DNA from: Akkermansiaceae bacterium
GTDB taxonomy: Bacteria > Verrucomicrobiota > Verrucomicrobiia > Verrucomicrobiales > DEV007
Length of the DNA stretch: 53,715 nt
Direction: 5' to 3'
Assembly: GCA_024233085.1 (NCBI GenBank)
Contig: JACKQC010000026.1
Coordinates: forward strand, 1-53,715
Positions 40,534 through 48,857 of the stretch are shown piece after piece (the stretch's first letter is position 1; each line of letters opens with the position of its first letter). Under the pieces are notes generated by a model. That model saw nothing but the letters and a program-made list of their open reading frames with translations, was not told where the DNA came from and ran no database searches. The position numbers and the translations under genes were made by a program.

Positions 40534-43479
40534 AAAGCCGATCAGATCGCGGACTTCGTCGGGTTGCAGCGGGGCGAGCAGGCCCTCGGGCATGATGGAC
40601 TGTTCCAGGGTCTCGCGCTTGGCGATGTCGGTCACGTCGATCGACTCTTCGCCGGCGAGGGTGTGCAGGCCGATGGCGTATTCGTTTTCGCTCCGAATAT
40701 TGCCGCTGACGACTGAGCCGTCCCCGCGGGTGATGACCGTGAGGCGAAAATCCTGCGGCAGCGTGGCGCTGGGATCGATGATGTTTTCGAGCAGGTAATA
40801 GGCGTCGGAACGGTTGGCGCCGGTCAGGTCGGGTCCGATCCGGCCGCCCTCGCCTTTCAGGGTGTGGCAGGCCATGCAGAGCTGCTGGAATTTCTCGTGC
40901 CCCTTCGCGACATCGGCCTTGGCGAGCACGTCGGCGGTGAGCTGGCTCTGCCAGTGCTTGATCGTCTCCGCCTTTTCGCCGGAGGATTGGGAAAAGCTGC
41001 CCCAGACGGCGGCGAGGCGCTTCCGCAGGGTTTCGTCCTTGTAGGTCCGGATCTGCCGCGCGTGATAAGCAGTCACCGCGTGGCGCGGGATGGCCCCGCT
41101 CTCGACCGCGTCGAGCAGCTTGAAGGCGAATCTCGGCTTGCCCGAGAGGGCGTTGACGATGGCCGGCTGGACGGTGGCGTCGGTTTCGGCGTACTTCGCG
41201 ATCAGGGCGTCGGCGCCCTCCGGGTCACTGAGGCGGCCCAGCGCGGCCACGGCGTCCGCGCGCAGGGCGTCGTCCTCCAGCAGCGGCACAATGACACGGT
41301 GCAGGTCCGGCTTCGGCGAGGCGGCCAGCAACTCGAGGGCGAGACGCTTTTCCTCCACCGAGGCGCCGGAACCGGACCCGAGACTTTTCTCGAGCGCGGG
41401 CCGCGCGCCGTCGGGGTCGAAGGCAAAGTCGAGCCGCGTGACCAACAAGCGCAGCGAATCGGTGGTGGCGAGCTTTTTCGCCAGGCCGGTCCATTCGGGC
41501 GGCGCCGCGAGATCGCTTCGGCCGCCGATGCCGTCCGCGACCCCGGCCAGGGCGCGCTCGCAGGCCGCCGAGTCCGCGGCGTGGGCGTCCAGCCAGGTCA
41601 TCAGCGGGGAAAACAGGCCCTCCTCGGCCAGCCGGCGGGCAAGGTAGGTCTGGAGGACGGGGATTTTCGTCTCCGACATGAGGGCGACGGCCTGGTCGGG
41701 CGCGCCGGCGACGCGGTCCTTGACGCCGTACCAGATCATCAGCGGCAGGTTGTGGTCGTCCGCCGCGGAGGGATCGCGGGCCAACTGTCCGGCCACCCGC
41801 CAGGCGACGTGGGAAAAATTCGCCGATTGCAGCATCGAAGCCCAGGCCAGGCGGACGAGACGCGAGGGATCGTCGGTGTTCACCGCGACTTGAACGGTCG
41901 TGTCGCCCTCGTAGTTTTCCTCGTTGCAAAGCCGCACGGCCCAGGCGCGGATGTGCTCGTCTTCGTCGTGAACCAGCTCGTTGAGCGCCGAGGGCGGCAG
42001 GGCGCCGCAGACGTGCAGCGTCAGGATCAGCCGCAGCCGGGTGGCATGGTCGGGATGCACGGCGAAAACCTTGCGCAGCGTCTCGGTCATGGCCTCGCGC
42101 GAGGCGAGCTTACCCTCGGCGGCGCGCTGCTGCAGCACGAGGCGGGCGGCGCGGGCGTACCATTCGTTTTCGTGAAGCTGGTGGCCGATCAATTCCTCGT
42201 CGGAGGCGTCTTGGAGATCGGTCTTCGGCTTCGGAGACGGGGCGCCGTAAACGATTTTGTAGATGCGCCCGGAGGAACGATGCACGCCGTCGTTGTCGTG
42301 GCATTCGCCCAGATCGGTCCAGTCGCTCACGAAGACGTCGCCGTCGGGACCGTAGATCACCTGCACGCCGCGGAACCACGGATTGTTCGCCATCATGAAA
42401 TCGGCCTCGTGCCTGGCGACGTAACCGGAGCCGCTCCGCTCGAGCCGGTCCACGTTGAGACGCCGGCCGTGCGTGTTGCACATGAAAACCTTCCCCGCGT
42501 ACTCGGCCGGCCATTTCCCGCCGAGGTAGATCATTTCCCCGCAGTGCGAGTGGCCGCCGCCCAGCTCGCCGTGGACGCCCTTGCCGTCGCGCGTCTTCGT
42601 CCAGTCGTCCGTGGTGCCGGCGTGGTGCAGGTGATCCGCGCACAGGCCGATGCGGTCGTAGATGGCGCGGGCGAACGGATCGTCGCGGTTTCCCATCCGC
42701 GGATAGTAAGCCCCCGAAATGGCGTGCCACAGGTGGCCGTTGACGTTGTTGGTGAAAAACATCTCGCCGTCCGCGTTCCAGTCCAGCCCCCAGGGATTGG
42801 TGGTGCCGCGGCACACGACCTCGAAACGCTTCGTCACCGGATGGTAGCGCCAGATCGAGCAATCGAACTCGGGACGCTCGGCGTCCGGCGTGCCGGGCGT
42901 GCCGACCTTCGACGGCGCGGTGATGCCGTGGCGCCCGTAGAGCCAGCCGTCGATGCCCCAGGTCAGGCCGTTGAAGAAATTGTGTCCCCCCTTGATCGTC
43001 CAGCCGTCGAGCACGACCTCCGGCTCACCGTCGGGCACATCGTCGCGGTCGCGGTCGGGGATGAAGAGCAGGTTCGGCGAATCGCACACCCACACCCCGC
43101 CCCAGCCGACCGTCAGGCCGGAGAGATGATTGAGACCCGTGTAAAAAACCGTCCGCTTGTCGTGCCGGCCGTCGTTGTCCGTGTCCTCGAAGATCAGCAC
43201 GCGGTCCTCGCCCTTCCGTTCCCATTCCTTGTAGGAGTAAGACTCGGCCACAAAAAGGCGGCCCCGGTCGTCGAAGGCCATCGCCACCGGCTGGCGGACG
43301 TCCGGTTCGCCGGCGAAAAGCGTGGCGTGAAATCCCTCGGGCAGCGTGATGGCTTTCGCGGCCTCCTCCGGCGTCGGCGGCTGTTCGCCCGGCGCCTGCG
43401 TGTCGCGGGGCTGGTAGGTGTCCTCGGCCGCCGGGGCGGTGGCCGCGAGGATAAACAGGGAAAAAAGGAATCGAGTCAT
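40522..43479 (-). CDS. PVC-type membrane-bound dehydrogenase with HEAT repeats and cytochrome c
   Basis: 985 residues from the ATG at 43479 (signal MTRFLFSLFILAATAPAA, to about 18). N-terminal beta-propeller domain of the PVC dehydrogenase type (ITLPEGFHATLFAGEPDVRQPVAMAFDDRG, landmarks: LNHLSGLTVGWGGVW, NVNGHLWHAISGAYYPR), then a helical HEAT-like middle, then a heme site CMACHTLKGEGGRIGPDLTG at about 865. Such proteins are the most abundant secreted redox proteins in Planctomycetes and Verrucomicrobia; they probably oxidise sugars or glycans in the periplasm and pass electrons via the heme. The end overlaps the MMPL gene by 12 bases on the other strand. Confidence 0.9.
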   Translation of the reverse strand: MTRFLFSLFILAATAPAAEDTYQPRDTQAPGEQPPTPEEAAKAITLPEGFHATLFAGEPDVRQPVAMAFDDRGRLFVAESYSYKEWERKGEDRVLIFEDTDNDGRHDKRTVFYTGLNHLSGLTVGWGGVWVCDSPNLLFIPDRDRDDVPDGEPEVVLDGWTIKGGHNFFNGLTWGIDGWLYGRHGITAPSKVGTPGTPDAERPEFDCSIWRYHPVTKRFEVVCRGTTNPWGLDWNADGEMFFTNNVNGHLWHAISGAYYPRMGNRDDPFARAIYDRIGLCADHLHHAGTTDDWTKTRDGKGVHGELGGGHSHCGEMIYLGGKWPAEYAGKVFMCNTHGRRLNVDRLERSGSGYVARHEADFMMANNPWFRGVQVIYGPDGDVFVSDWTDLGECHDNDGVHRSSGRIYKIVYGAPSPKPKTDLQDASDEELIGHQLHENEWYARAARLVLQQRAAEGKLASREAMTETLRKVFAVHPDHATRLRLILTLHVCGALPPSALNELVHDEDEHIRAWAVRLCNEENYEGDTTVQVAVNTDDPSRLVRLAWASMLQSANFSHVAWRVAGQLARDPSAADDHNLPLMIWYGVKDRVAGAPDQAVALMSETKIPVLQTYLARRLAEEGLFSPLMTWLDAHAADSAACERALAGVADGIGGRSDLAAPPEWTGLAKKLATTDSLRLLVTRLDFAFDPDGARPALEKSLGSGSGASVEEKRLALELLAASPKPDLHRVIVPLLEDDALRADAVAALGRLSDPEGADALIAKYAETDATVQPAIVNALSGKPRFAFKLLDAVESGAIPRHAVTAYHARQIRTYKDETLRKRLAAVWGSFSQSSGEKAETIKHWQSQLTADVLAKADVAKGHEKFQQLCMACHTLKGEGGRIGPDLTGANRSDAYYLLENIIDPSATLPQDFRLTVITRGDGSVVSGNIRSENEYAIGLHTLAGEESIDVTDIAKRETLEQSIMPEGLLAPLQPDEVRDLIGFLMR

Positions 43480-43553
43480 GGAGGGCCGAGGATAAGCGAC
43501 AATCCGACGCCGGGACAAGGCGTGAAAACGGGAGCCGCGGAGAGCGGGATTCC

Positions 43554-43638
43554 GACCCAACAGGGTTGGGTCGGAGACCGAACCCTGTTGGGTCCGCGAC
43601 TCAACCCTGTTGGGTCGGAGACCGAACTCCGTTGGAAG
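43554..43638. repeat. 19-3-19 palindromic element, copy f, expanded to four units
   Basis: Four units of period 22: 43554-43572 GACCCAACAGGGTTGGGTC, spacer GGA, 43576-43594 GACCGAACCCTGTTGGGTC, spacer CGC, 43598-43616 GACTCAACCCTGTTGGGTC, spacer GGA, 43620-43638 GACCGAACTCCGTTGGAAG. The fourth is decayed. It lies between divergent genes. Confidence 0.93.
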
Positions 43639-43701
43639 CGGGCTTGCCAGAGGGATTGGGAGTGCGTTAAAAACAGCCGAACACTTTTCCCGAGGCCGCT
43701 C

Positions 43702-44334
43702 ATGCCCGTCCAACCCATCGATCCCATCGGCGTGTTTCAAAACGCCACCACGAGCCTGGTGGGGCGCGTGCTGCTTTTTTTCGCGGGCGGCTGGGTCGGG
43801 CTGCTGGTCGGGCGGATCGCGGCGGCTTTTGACAGTTGGGGGGATCTTTTTCGGCCGTTCGAAGTTTCCGGAAGGGTGTTTTCCGGATCCTTTGTCACCG
43901 AACTGCTGGTCATGGCCTTCTGGCCGGCCACGACGGTCGTTTCCGCGGCGCGGGTGTCGGTGTGGCTGTTTTTCCTCGCGGCGGGTTTTCTCGCCGTGTT
44001 GGCCATCGTCTTTCTCTACACGGAGGAGCCGGCGCCGGCATGGTGGCTGGCGATCGTGGCCGTCACGTCGCTGATTCCGCCGCTCGCCTGGGAAGAACCC
44101 GACGCGGTGTCACTGGCGGTGCTGGCGTTTTTCTGGATCGGGCTCGGCGCGCTGGGCTGGTGGACCCTGCGAATCTGGCACCCGGAGTTGGTGGAATCCG
44201 CCGCCGCGCTATTGAAAGGAGACAAAAACCGGCCCGAACCCGAAATCAGCCCCCGGCGCAAGGCGCCAAAAAACGCCTGGGGACGGCCGGTGGAGGGGGT
44301 GGATGCCGAGGCCGGAGACGAAGACGAAGATTAG
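43702..44334 (+). CDS. Membrane protein, unknown
   Basis: 210 residues from the ATG at 43702. Hydrophobic segments at about 20-42, 72-95, 98-118, 123-140 and 145-163; C-terminal tail 170-210 is charged and ends EAGDEDED. The tail's final codons are part of a 12-bp microsatellite that runs over the stop codon. No family recognised. It is 97 bases before pdxJ in the same direction and may share its transcript. Confidence 0.72.
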   Translation: MPVQPIDPIGVFQNATTSLVGRVLLFFAGGWVGLLVGRIAAAFDSWGDLFRPFEVSGRVFSGSFVTELLVMAFWPATTVVSAARVSVWLFFLAAGFLAVLAIVFLYTEEPAPAWWLAIVAVTSLIPPLAWEEPDAVSLAVLAFFWIGLGALGWWTLRIWHPELVESAAALLKGDKNRPEPEISPRRKAPKNAWGRPVEGVDAEAGDEDED

Positions 44335-44370
44335 GACGAAGATTAGGACGAAGATTGTGACGAAGATTGT
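44323..44370. repeat. 12-bp tandem repeat spanning a stop codon
   Basis: Four units: GACGAAGATTAG twice (44323-44346), then GACGAAGATTGT twice (44347-44370), then GACGAAG. The TAG at 44332-44334 is the stop of the membrane protein gene, so the second unit repeats it in frame. Confidence 0.95.
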
Positions 44371-44431
44371 GACGAAGTGGAGTTGGAATTTCCCCCGGGC
44401 GGGCGGCGCGTTTTGCGCTTAAGATCGGGGC

Positions 44432-45274
44432 ATGAAACGCCGGAAAACGCCCACCGCCGTCAAACCGCGCCCTCCTGTGCGCCGCCAGCCCGCCGCCGCC
44501 GCCCGGTCGGCTCGAGCGGGAGCGGGGTCGCTGTTGCTGGGAGTGAACATCGACCATGTGGCGACGCTGAGGCAGGCGCGTTACGCGACCATGCTCGACT
44601 CGCCCAACGCGGAGCCGAGCCTGCTGGCCGCCGCGCACGAGGCCGAGGCGCACGGGGCGGACTCCATCACCATTCACCTGCGCCAGGACCGCCGGCACAT
44701 CCAGGACCGCGATGTCTTCGAGCTGCGGGAGAAGATTCACACCAAGCTCAACCTCGAAATGGGCAACACCCAGGAAATCCTCAACGTGGCGCTGAAAGCG
44801 AAGCCGGATTTCGTCTGCCTGGTGCCGGAAAACCGCCGCGAAATCACGACCGAAGGCGGCCTCGATGTCGCCGGGGCCAACCGCTCGCTGCGGCGCACGA
44901 TCGACGCGCTGCGCGAGGCGCGCATCCGGGTCAGTCTATTCATCGATCCGGCGCGCGAGCAGGTCGAGGCGGCGGCGAAGACGGGCGCGGAAATGATCGA
45001 GCTGCACACGGGCGCCTTCGCCAACGCGGCGCTGGGCGGAGGCGACGACGAACTGGCGGCGCTGGTCGCGGCGGCGGAAACGGCGCGCGCGGCGGGGCTC
45101 CAGGTCAACGCGGGACACGGCATCAACCTGCTCAATCTGGTCAAGCTGATGCGAGTGCCGCATCTCGCGGAGCTGAACGTGGGCCATCATCTCGTGTCGC
45201 GCGGCGTGTTCCTCGGCCTCGGCCGGGCGGTGCGCGAGATGAAGGAGATGATGAAAAGCCACGGCGCCGTCTGA
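44432..45274 (+). CDS. pdxJ: Pyridoxine 5'-phosphate synthase
   Basis: 280 residues. PdxJ makes pyridoxine 5'-phosphate from 3-amino-2-oxopropyl phosphate and 1-deoxyxylulose 5-phosphate. Conserved core: LLLGVNIDHVATLRQARY, ITIHLRQDRRHIQDRDV, LNLEMGNT, and VNAGHGINLLNL, NVGHHLVSRGVFLGL near the end. The first about 34 residues (MKRRKTPTAVKPRPPVRRQP and on) are extra compared with usual PdxJ, which begins right at the LLGVNIDHVA strand; a downstream TTG or GTG start at about 44535-44540 is the likelier start. The rest is complete. Confidence 0.95.
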   Translation: MKRRKTPTAVKPRPPVRRQPAAAARSARAGAGSLLLGVNIDHVATLRQARYATMLDSPNAEPSLLAAAHEAEAHGADSITIHLRQDRRHIQDRDVFELREKIHTKLNLEMGNTQEILNVALKAKPDFVCLVPENRREITTEGGLDVAGANRSLRRTIDALREARIRVSLFIDPAREQVEAAAKTGAEMIELHTGAFANAALGGGDDELAALVAAAETARAAGLQVNAGHGINLLNLVKLMRVPHLAELNVGHHLVSRGVFLGLGRAVREMKEMMKSHGAV

Positions 45275-45368
45275 TGTCGCCCGACCCGCCGGGAAAAGGC
45301 GTCGGGGCGGCGTTTTTTGGGGTTTCCCTTTCGGCGGGTTCGTGATTTTCTTGCCGCACGGTGACGCG

Positions 45369-46373
45369 ATGAAAAAAGCCTTCGACCAATACGAGCGCCT
45401 GGCGCGGGGCACATTCGGCTGTTCCAGCGTGTGGCTGGGGCCGGATCACCTGCTTTACGTGAAGGGAAACGGGGTGTTCCTGCCCTTCGGCGAGGAATAC
45501 AAGCGATTTCGTTACCGGGACATCCAGGGCACGGTGCTGGCGAGGACGTCGTGGCTGTGGGTGGGCGCTTTTTTTTACGGGCTGTCGCTGTCGGTCTTTG
45601 GCGGCGTCTGCGCGCTGATGCTGCTGAACCGCGATCCGGGCGAGTCGGGCACGCTGATCGCGACGCTGCTGTTTCCCTTTCCGGTCGCGCTGCTATCGCT
45701 GATCTTGTTCGTCCGGCAATTGATCGTCGGGCCGCGCTGTGTGTGCGAGATCCAGACGCGCCTGAAATGCGAGCGGCTGCGCCCCCTGAACCATCTCCAC
45801 GGGGCGCGGCGGGCGATGGAAAAGCTGGCGGAGCGAATCGCGGAGGCTCAGTCCGGTCTCGCCGTCGCGGCGGGATACGCGGACCTGGCGGCGGCGGCCG
45901 GTGAGGCCGAGGCGCGCCGGCCGGGCGTGAGGGTGCCGGTGTCGGGCCTGATCGCCTTCGGAGTCATGGCGCTGGCCGGGCTGCTGGGCGCGGCCCTGCT
46001 GCATGTGGAAAGCGCGGCGCTGGCGCTGGCGGCGATCCTGTGCCTGATGGTGGGGGTGGCTCCGCTGCTGGCCGGACTGGCGGGCGCGGTGCGGCACCGG
46101 TCGCCGGATTCGGTCCGGGGATTGCTCTGGGCGCAGTTGGCGGTGGCCATTGTGTTGTTCGGGGGCGGGGTTGTCTATTATTTCGCGATGGCGATCGACG
46201 ATCCGGCGCTGACGCTGGGTCTGGACGGGCCGGTGACGGCGATGGCCCGGGCCGGGTCCCTGGGCGGGTTGCCGTTTTACCTGTTCTTTCTCTTTTTCTC
46301 CCTGGCGAACGCCGCGATCGGCGCCGCGGGTCTGCTGCTCGGCCTGCGCTGGAGGAGGACCGCGAAACCCTGA
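45369..46373 (+). CDS. Membrane protein, unknown
   Basis: 334 residues from the ATG at 45369 (an upstream start would add nine). Hydrophobic segments at about 60-85, 92-115, 185-208, 212-234, 255-275 and 300-322 suggest six spans, with a soluble first 55 residues and a 70-residue middle loop. LRPLNHLHGARRAMEKLAE in the loop is amphipathic. No motif recognised. It is followed 28 bases later by the zinc-finger protein, so the two may be cotranscribed. Confidence 0.72.
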   Translation: MKKAFDQYERLARGTFGCSSVWLGPDHLLYVKGNGVFLPFGEEYKRFRYRDIQGTVLARTSWLWVGAFFYGLSLSVFGGVCALMLLNRDPGESGTLIATLLFPFPVALLSLILFVRQLIVGPRCVCEIQTRLKCERLRPLNHLHGARRAMEKLAERIAEAQSGLAVAAGYADLAAAAGEAEARRPGVRVPVSGLIAFGVMALAGLLGAALLHVESAALALAAILCLMVGVAPLLAGLAGAVRHRSPDSVRGLLWAQLAVAIVLFGGGVVYYFAMAIDDPALTLGLDGPVTAMARAGSLGGLPFYLFFLFFSLANAAIGAAGLLLGLRWRRTAKP

Positions 46374-46401
46374 GCCGGCGTTTCGTAAATCCGACGACCC
46401 G

Positions 46402-46716
46402 ATGTCCGTTCCGCTTTCCAAGACCAATTGCCTGATCCACCCGGCGCGACCGGCTTCGGCCCGTTGCCCGGTCTGCAAGTCGTTCTACTGCGCGGAATGC
46501 ATCACCGAGCACGAGGGGCGTCTGACCTGCGCCCGCTGCCTCGCGGCGGAGGGCGGGACCGACACGGTCCGGAAGAAGCGGCTTCGGATTCCGGTGCTCG
46601 CCTTCCTGCAGCTCGCGCTGGGGCTCGTGGTGGCGTGGATGTTGTTCTACGCGGCGGCCCGGGTGCTGCTGTCGATTCCGGCCGAGTTTCACGACGGCAC
46701 CCTGTGGGAGGAGTGA
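46402..46716 (+). CDS. Small zinc-finger (B-box-like) membrane protein
   Basis: 104 residues from the ATG at 46402. The N-terminal half has a spacing of Cys/His like B-box/zinc ribbons: C10, H13, C22, C25, C30, C33, H37, C43, C46 (CLIHP, CPVCKSFYCAEC, CARC). A membrane segment follows at about 66-88. Such small proteins occur in pairs with rhomboid or unknown membrane proteins in many phyla; here the neighbour is an unknown membrane protein. Role unknown. Confidence 0.8.
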   Translation: MSVPLSKTNCLIHPARPASARCPVCKSFYCAECITEHEGRLTCARCLAAEGGTDTVRKKRLRIPVLAFLQLALGLVVAWMLFYAAARVLLSIPAEFHDGTLWEE

Positions 46717-46827
46717 ATCGCCGCCGGCGGACGGGGTCGCGATCGGGAAAATCCCGGAAAAAGGGTTCGCCTATCCGGTGCGGAGGGCGAAGGATGGGTG
46801 CCGCGAGGCTTTGTGTCGCCCTTCGCC

Positions 46828-48234
46828 ATGCGATTTTCCACTCGAGTCCTGATCGCCCTGCTGTGCGCCGCCGTGCTGACGCACGGGGTTTTGTTCGCGC
46901 TGATGTATGGGTCCGCGCGGCGCAATCTTTTCGAGGAAATGCGGTCGCAGGTCACGAATATCGCCGCGACCGGCGCCCTGACGATCGATGTCGCCGGCCA
47001 CGAGAAAATTCGCGGCCGCGCCGGCGCCGACAGCCCGGACTACGCGGCGCTCCTGACGACGCTGCGGGCGATCCGCGACGCCAATCGCCGGGACGACATG
47101 CGGGTCAAATACGTTTACACCGCGCGGCCGAACCCGGCGAATCCCAGCGGCTTCGAGTTCGTCGGCGACGCGGAGGAGTCGGCCGAGGACCGCTCTCTGC
47201 CGGGCGATCCCTTTCCCGATCTGCCCGAAGCGCTGCGGCTGGACGAGGCGCGGGCCGACGAAGCCTTTGCGGAGGATCAGTGGGGAACGTGGCTCAGCGC
47301 GAGCGCGCCGATTCGCGACGCCTCGGGCCGGGCGGTGGCGGTGCTGGGGGTCGATGTCGCCGCCGACCGGGTGCGGGACACCCTGAACGCGCTGCTGTGG
47401 CGGGGAACGCTGGCGCTGGGGGTGTCTTTCGTGCTCGCCTGCGGGATCGCCTGGTGGATCTACCGATGGGTGAACCAGTCGCTGGAAAAAGTCGAGCGCG
47501 CCATGGACCGGGTGAAGCGGGGCGACTACGCGACAATGGCGGAGTTTCGCCGGGGCGACGAATTCGAGCGCGTGGCCCAGGCGCTCAACGCCGCCTCGCG
47601 CGCCCTGCGGGAGCGCGAGGTGCTGCGGGAAAATCTCGCCCGCGTCGTGGGCGACAAGGTCGCCGGCCGTCTCGCCCAGCCCGGCGGAGGCGCCGAAAAG
47701 CCGGGGGAGGGCGGCGCGCCGGTGTTCCTGTTCGCCGGCTTCGGCGACGCGACGTCCCAGCTCGCGCGGGAATGCGAGGGCGACGCCGCGCTCCTGATCG
47801 AGGACCTGTGCGCGGCGGTCATCGACGGCGTGGTGGAGTTTGGCGGCGAGGTGGCCGCCTTTCACCCGGACGGGTTGCTGGCGGTGTTTTCCCGGGGCGA
47901 AAACGGGACCGAGGCGGCGCCGAAACGCGCCCTCCACGCGGCTTACCGGGTGAGACAACGGGCGGAAAAGCTATTCTGGAAATGGGTCGCCGAAGGTCGA
48001 ATTTCCGACCGGCCCTGGCTGGGCGTCAGCGTCGACGCGCCCGATCCGGCGGCCGGGGGCGGCTCGGCGATCACGGATCGGATCGCCGCCATCAATGCCC
48101 GGACCCGCGACCTTTCGATCGGCGTGCTCGCCTCCGCCGCGATTGCCAGAGCCGTCACCCCGGAGATCGAGTTGCGGCCCGTCGACGACACGCCGGACTG
48201 CCAGGTGTTCGGCGGCGCCGCCGGCGCCCGGTGA
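46828..48234 (+). CDS. Sensor with HAMP and degenerate class III nucleotide cyclase domain
   Basis: 468 residues from the ATG at 46828 (a GTG at 46798 gives ten more). TM1 (3-25), an extracytoplasmic sensor of about 160 residues, TM2 near 190-212, HAMP (IYRWVNQSLEKVERAMDRVK, about 213-262), then a cyclase-like domain from 295. The first metal Asp of the FADIRG motif is lost (FLFAGFGDATS), and the second motif is HPDGLLAVFSR with Asp kept. The Asn-Arg pair used for the transition state is not seen (ITDRIAAINARTR). Probably a sensor with a pseudo-cyclase output. Confidence 0.75.
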   Translation: MRFSTRVLIALLCAAVLTHGVLFALMYGSARRNLFEEMRSQVTNIAATGALTIDVAGHEKIRGRAGADSPDYAALLTTLRAIRDANRRDDMRVKYVYTARPNPANPSGFEFVGDAEESAEDRSLPGDPFPDLPEALRLDEARADEAFAEDQWGTWLSASAPIRDASGRAVAVLGVDVAADRVRDTLNALLWRGTLALGVSFVLACGIAWWIYRWVNQSLEKVERAMDRVKRGDYATMAEFRRGDEFERVAQALNAASRALREREVLRENLARVVGDKVAGRLAQPGGGAEKPGEGGAPVFLFAGFGDATSQLARECEGDAALLIEDLCAAVIDGVVEFGGEVAAFHPDGLLAVFSRGENGTEAAPKRALHAAYRVRQRAEKLFWKWVAEGRISDRPWLGVSVDAPDPAAGGGSAITDRIAAINARTRDLSIGVLASAAIARAVTPEIELRPVDDTPDCQVFGGAAGAR

Positions 48235-48274
48235 AGGCGCGGCCCGGATTGAATGAACGAAACCGGCAGAATCG

Positions 48275-48808
48275 ATGGAAAGCCCGCCCGAAAATGACAG
48301 GCCACCGCCGTTTCCGGCGCGCGTGCGGCCGGTCGAGCCCCGCGACATCGCCGATGTGCATGCGATGATCGGCGAGCTGGCGGCCTTTGAAAAGCTGGGC
48401 GACGCCTTCGTCGCGGCGCCGGCCGATTTCGAGCGTTATCTCTGCGGCGGCGGGGGCGACGGATCGCGGCCCGCCGAGGGACTCGTCGCGGAAACCGGCG
48501 AGGGAGAGCTGGTCGGGTATGCGATCCTGTTTTCGACCTTTTCCACCTTCCTCGGAAAGCCCGGCCTGTGGCTCGAGGATCTCTACGTGCGGCCGGCCTG
48601 GCGCGGCCGGGGCATCGGCAAGGCCCTGCTGGCCGCCGGAGCCGATCTCGCCCGCGCGCGCGGCTGCGGCCGCTACGAGTGGACCGTGCTGGACTGGAAT
48701 GTCGACGCCATCGCCTTTTACGAATCGAAGGGCGCCCGCATCCTGCCCGAGTGGCGCATCGCCCGCGTCGAGGGCGGGGGGATCGACCGCATCGCGGACG
48801 GCGCATGA
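48275..48808 (+). CDS. GNAT N-acetyltransferase
   Basis: 177 residues from the ATG at 48275. Acetyl-CoA binding motif A is RPAWRGRGIGKALLAAGADLARARG (key part RGRGIGKALL), with LEDLYVRP before it and AIAFYESKGARILPEWRI as the closing part, close to the diamine/spermidine acetyltransferase group. The N-terminal 20 residues are Pro-rich and possibly not translated in the real protein. It precedes the propeller-like protein by 49 bases. Substrate unknown but small amines are likely for this subgroup. Confidence 0.9.
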   Translation: MESPPENDRPPPFPARVRPVEPRDIADVHAMIGELAAFEKLGDAFVAAPADFERYLCGGGGDGSRPAEGLVAETGEGELVGYAILFSTFSTFLGKPGLWLEDLYVRPAWRGRGIGKALLAAGADLARARGCGRYEWTVLDWNVDAIAFYESKGARILPEWRIARVEGGGIDRIADGA

Positions 48809-48857
48809 CACCTTTCGCGCTTGAAAGGCCCGCGGGGACGGCCCAGCATGGGGCTCC

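Noticed and set aside
40864..43701. Plus-strand open frame opposite the PVC dehydrogenase
   Set aside because: It is antisense to a clear secreted dehydrogenase and has no motif; only the last 210 codons, beginning at 43702, form a plausible membrane protein.
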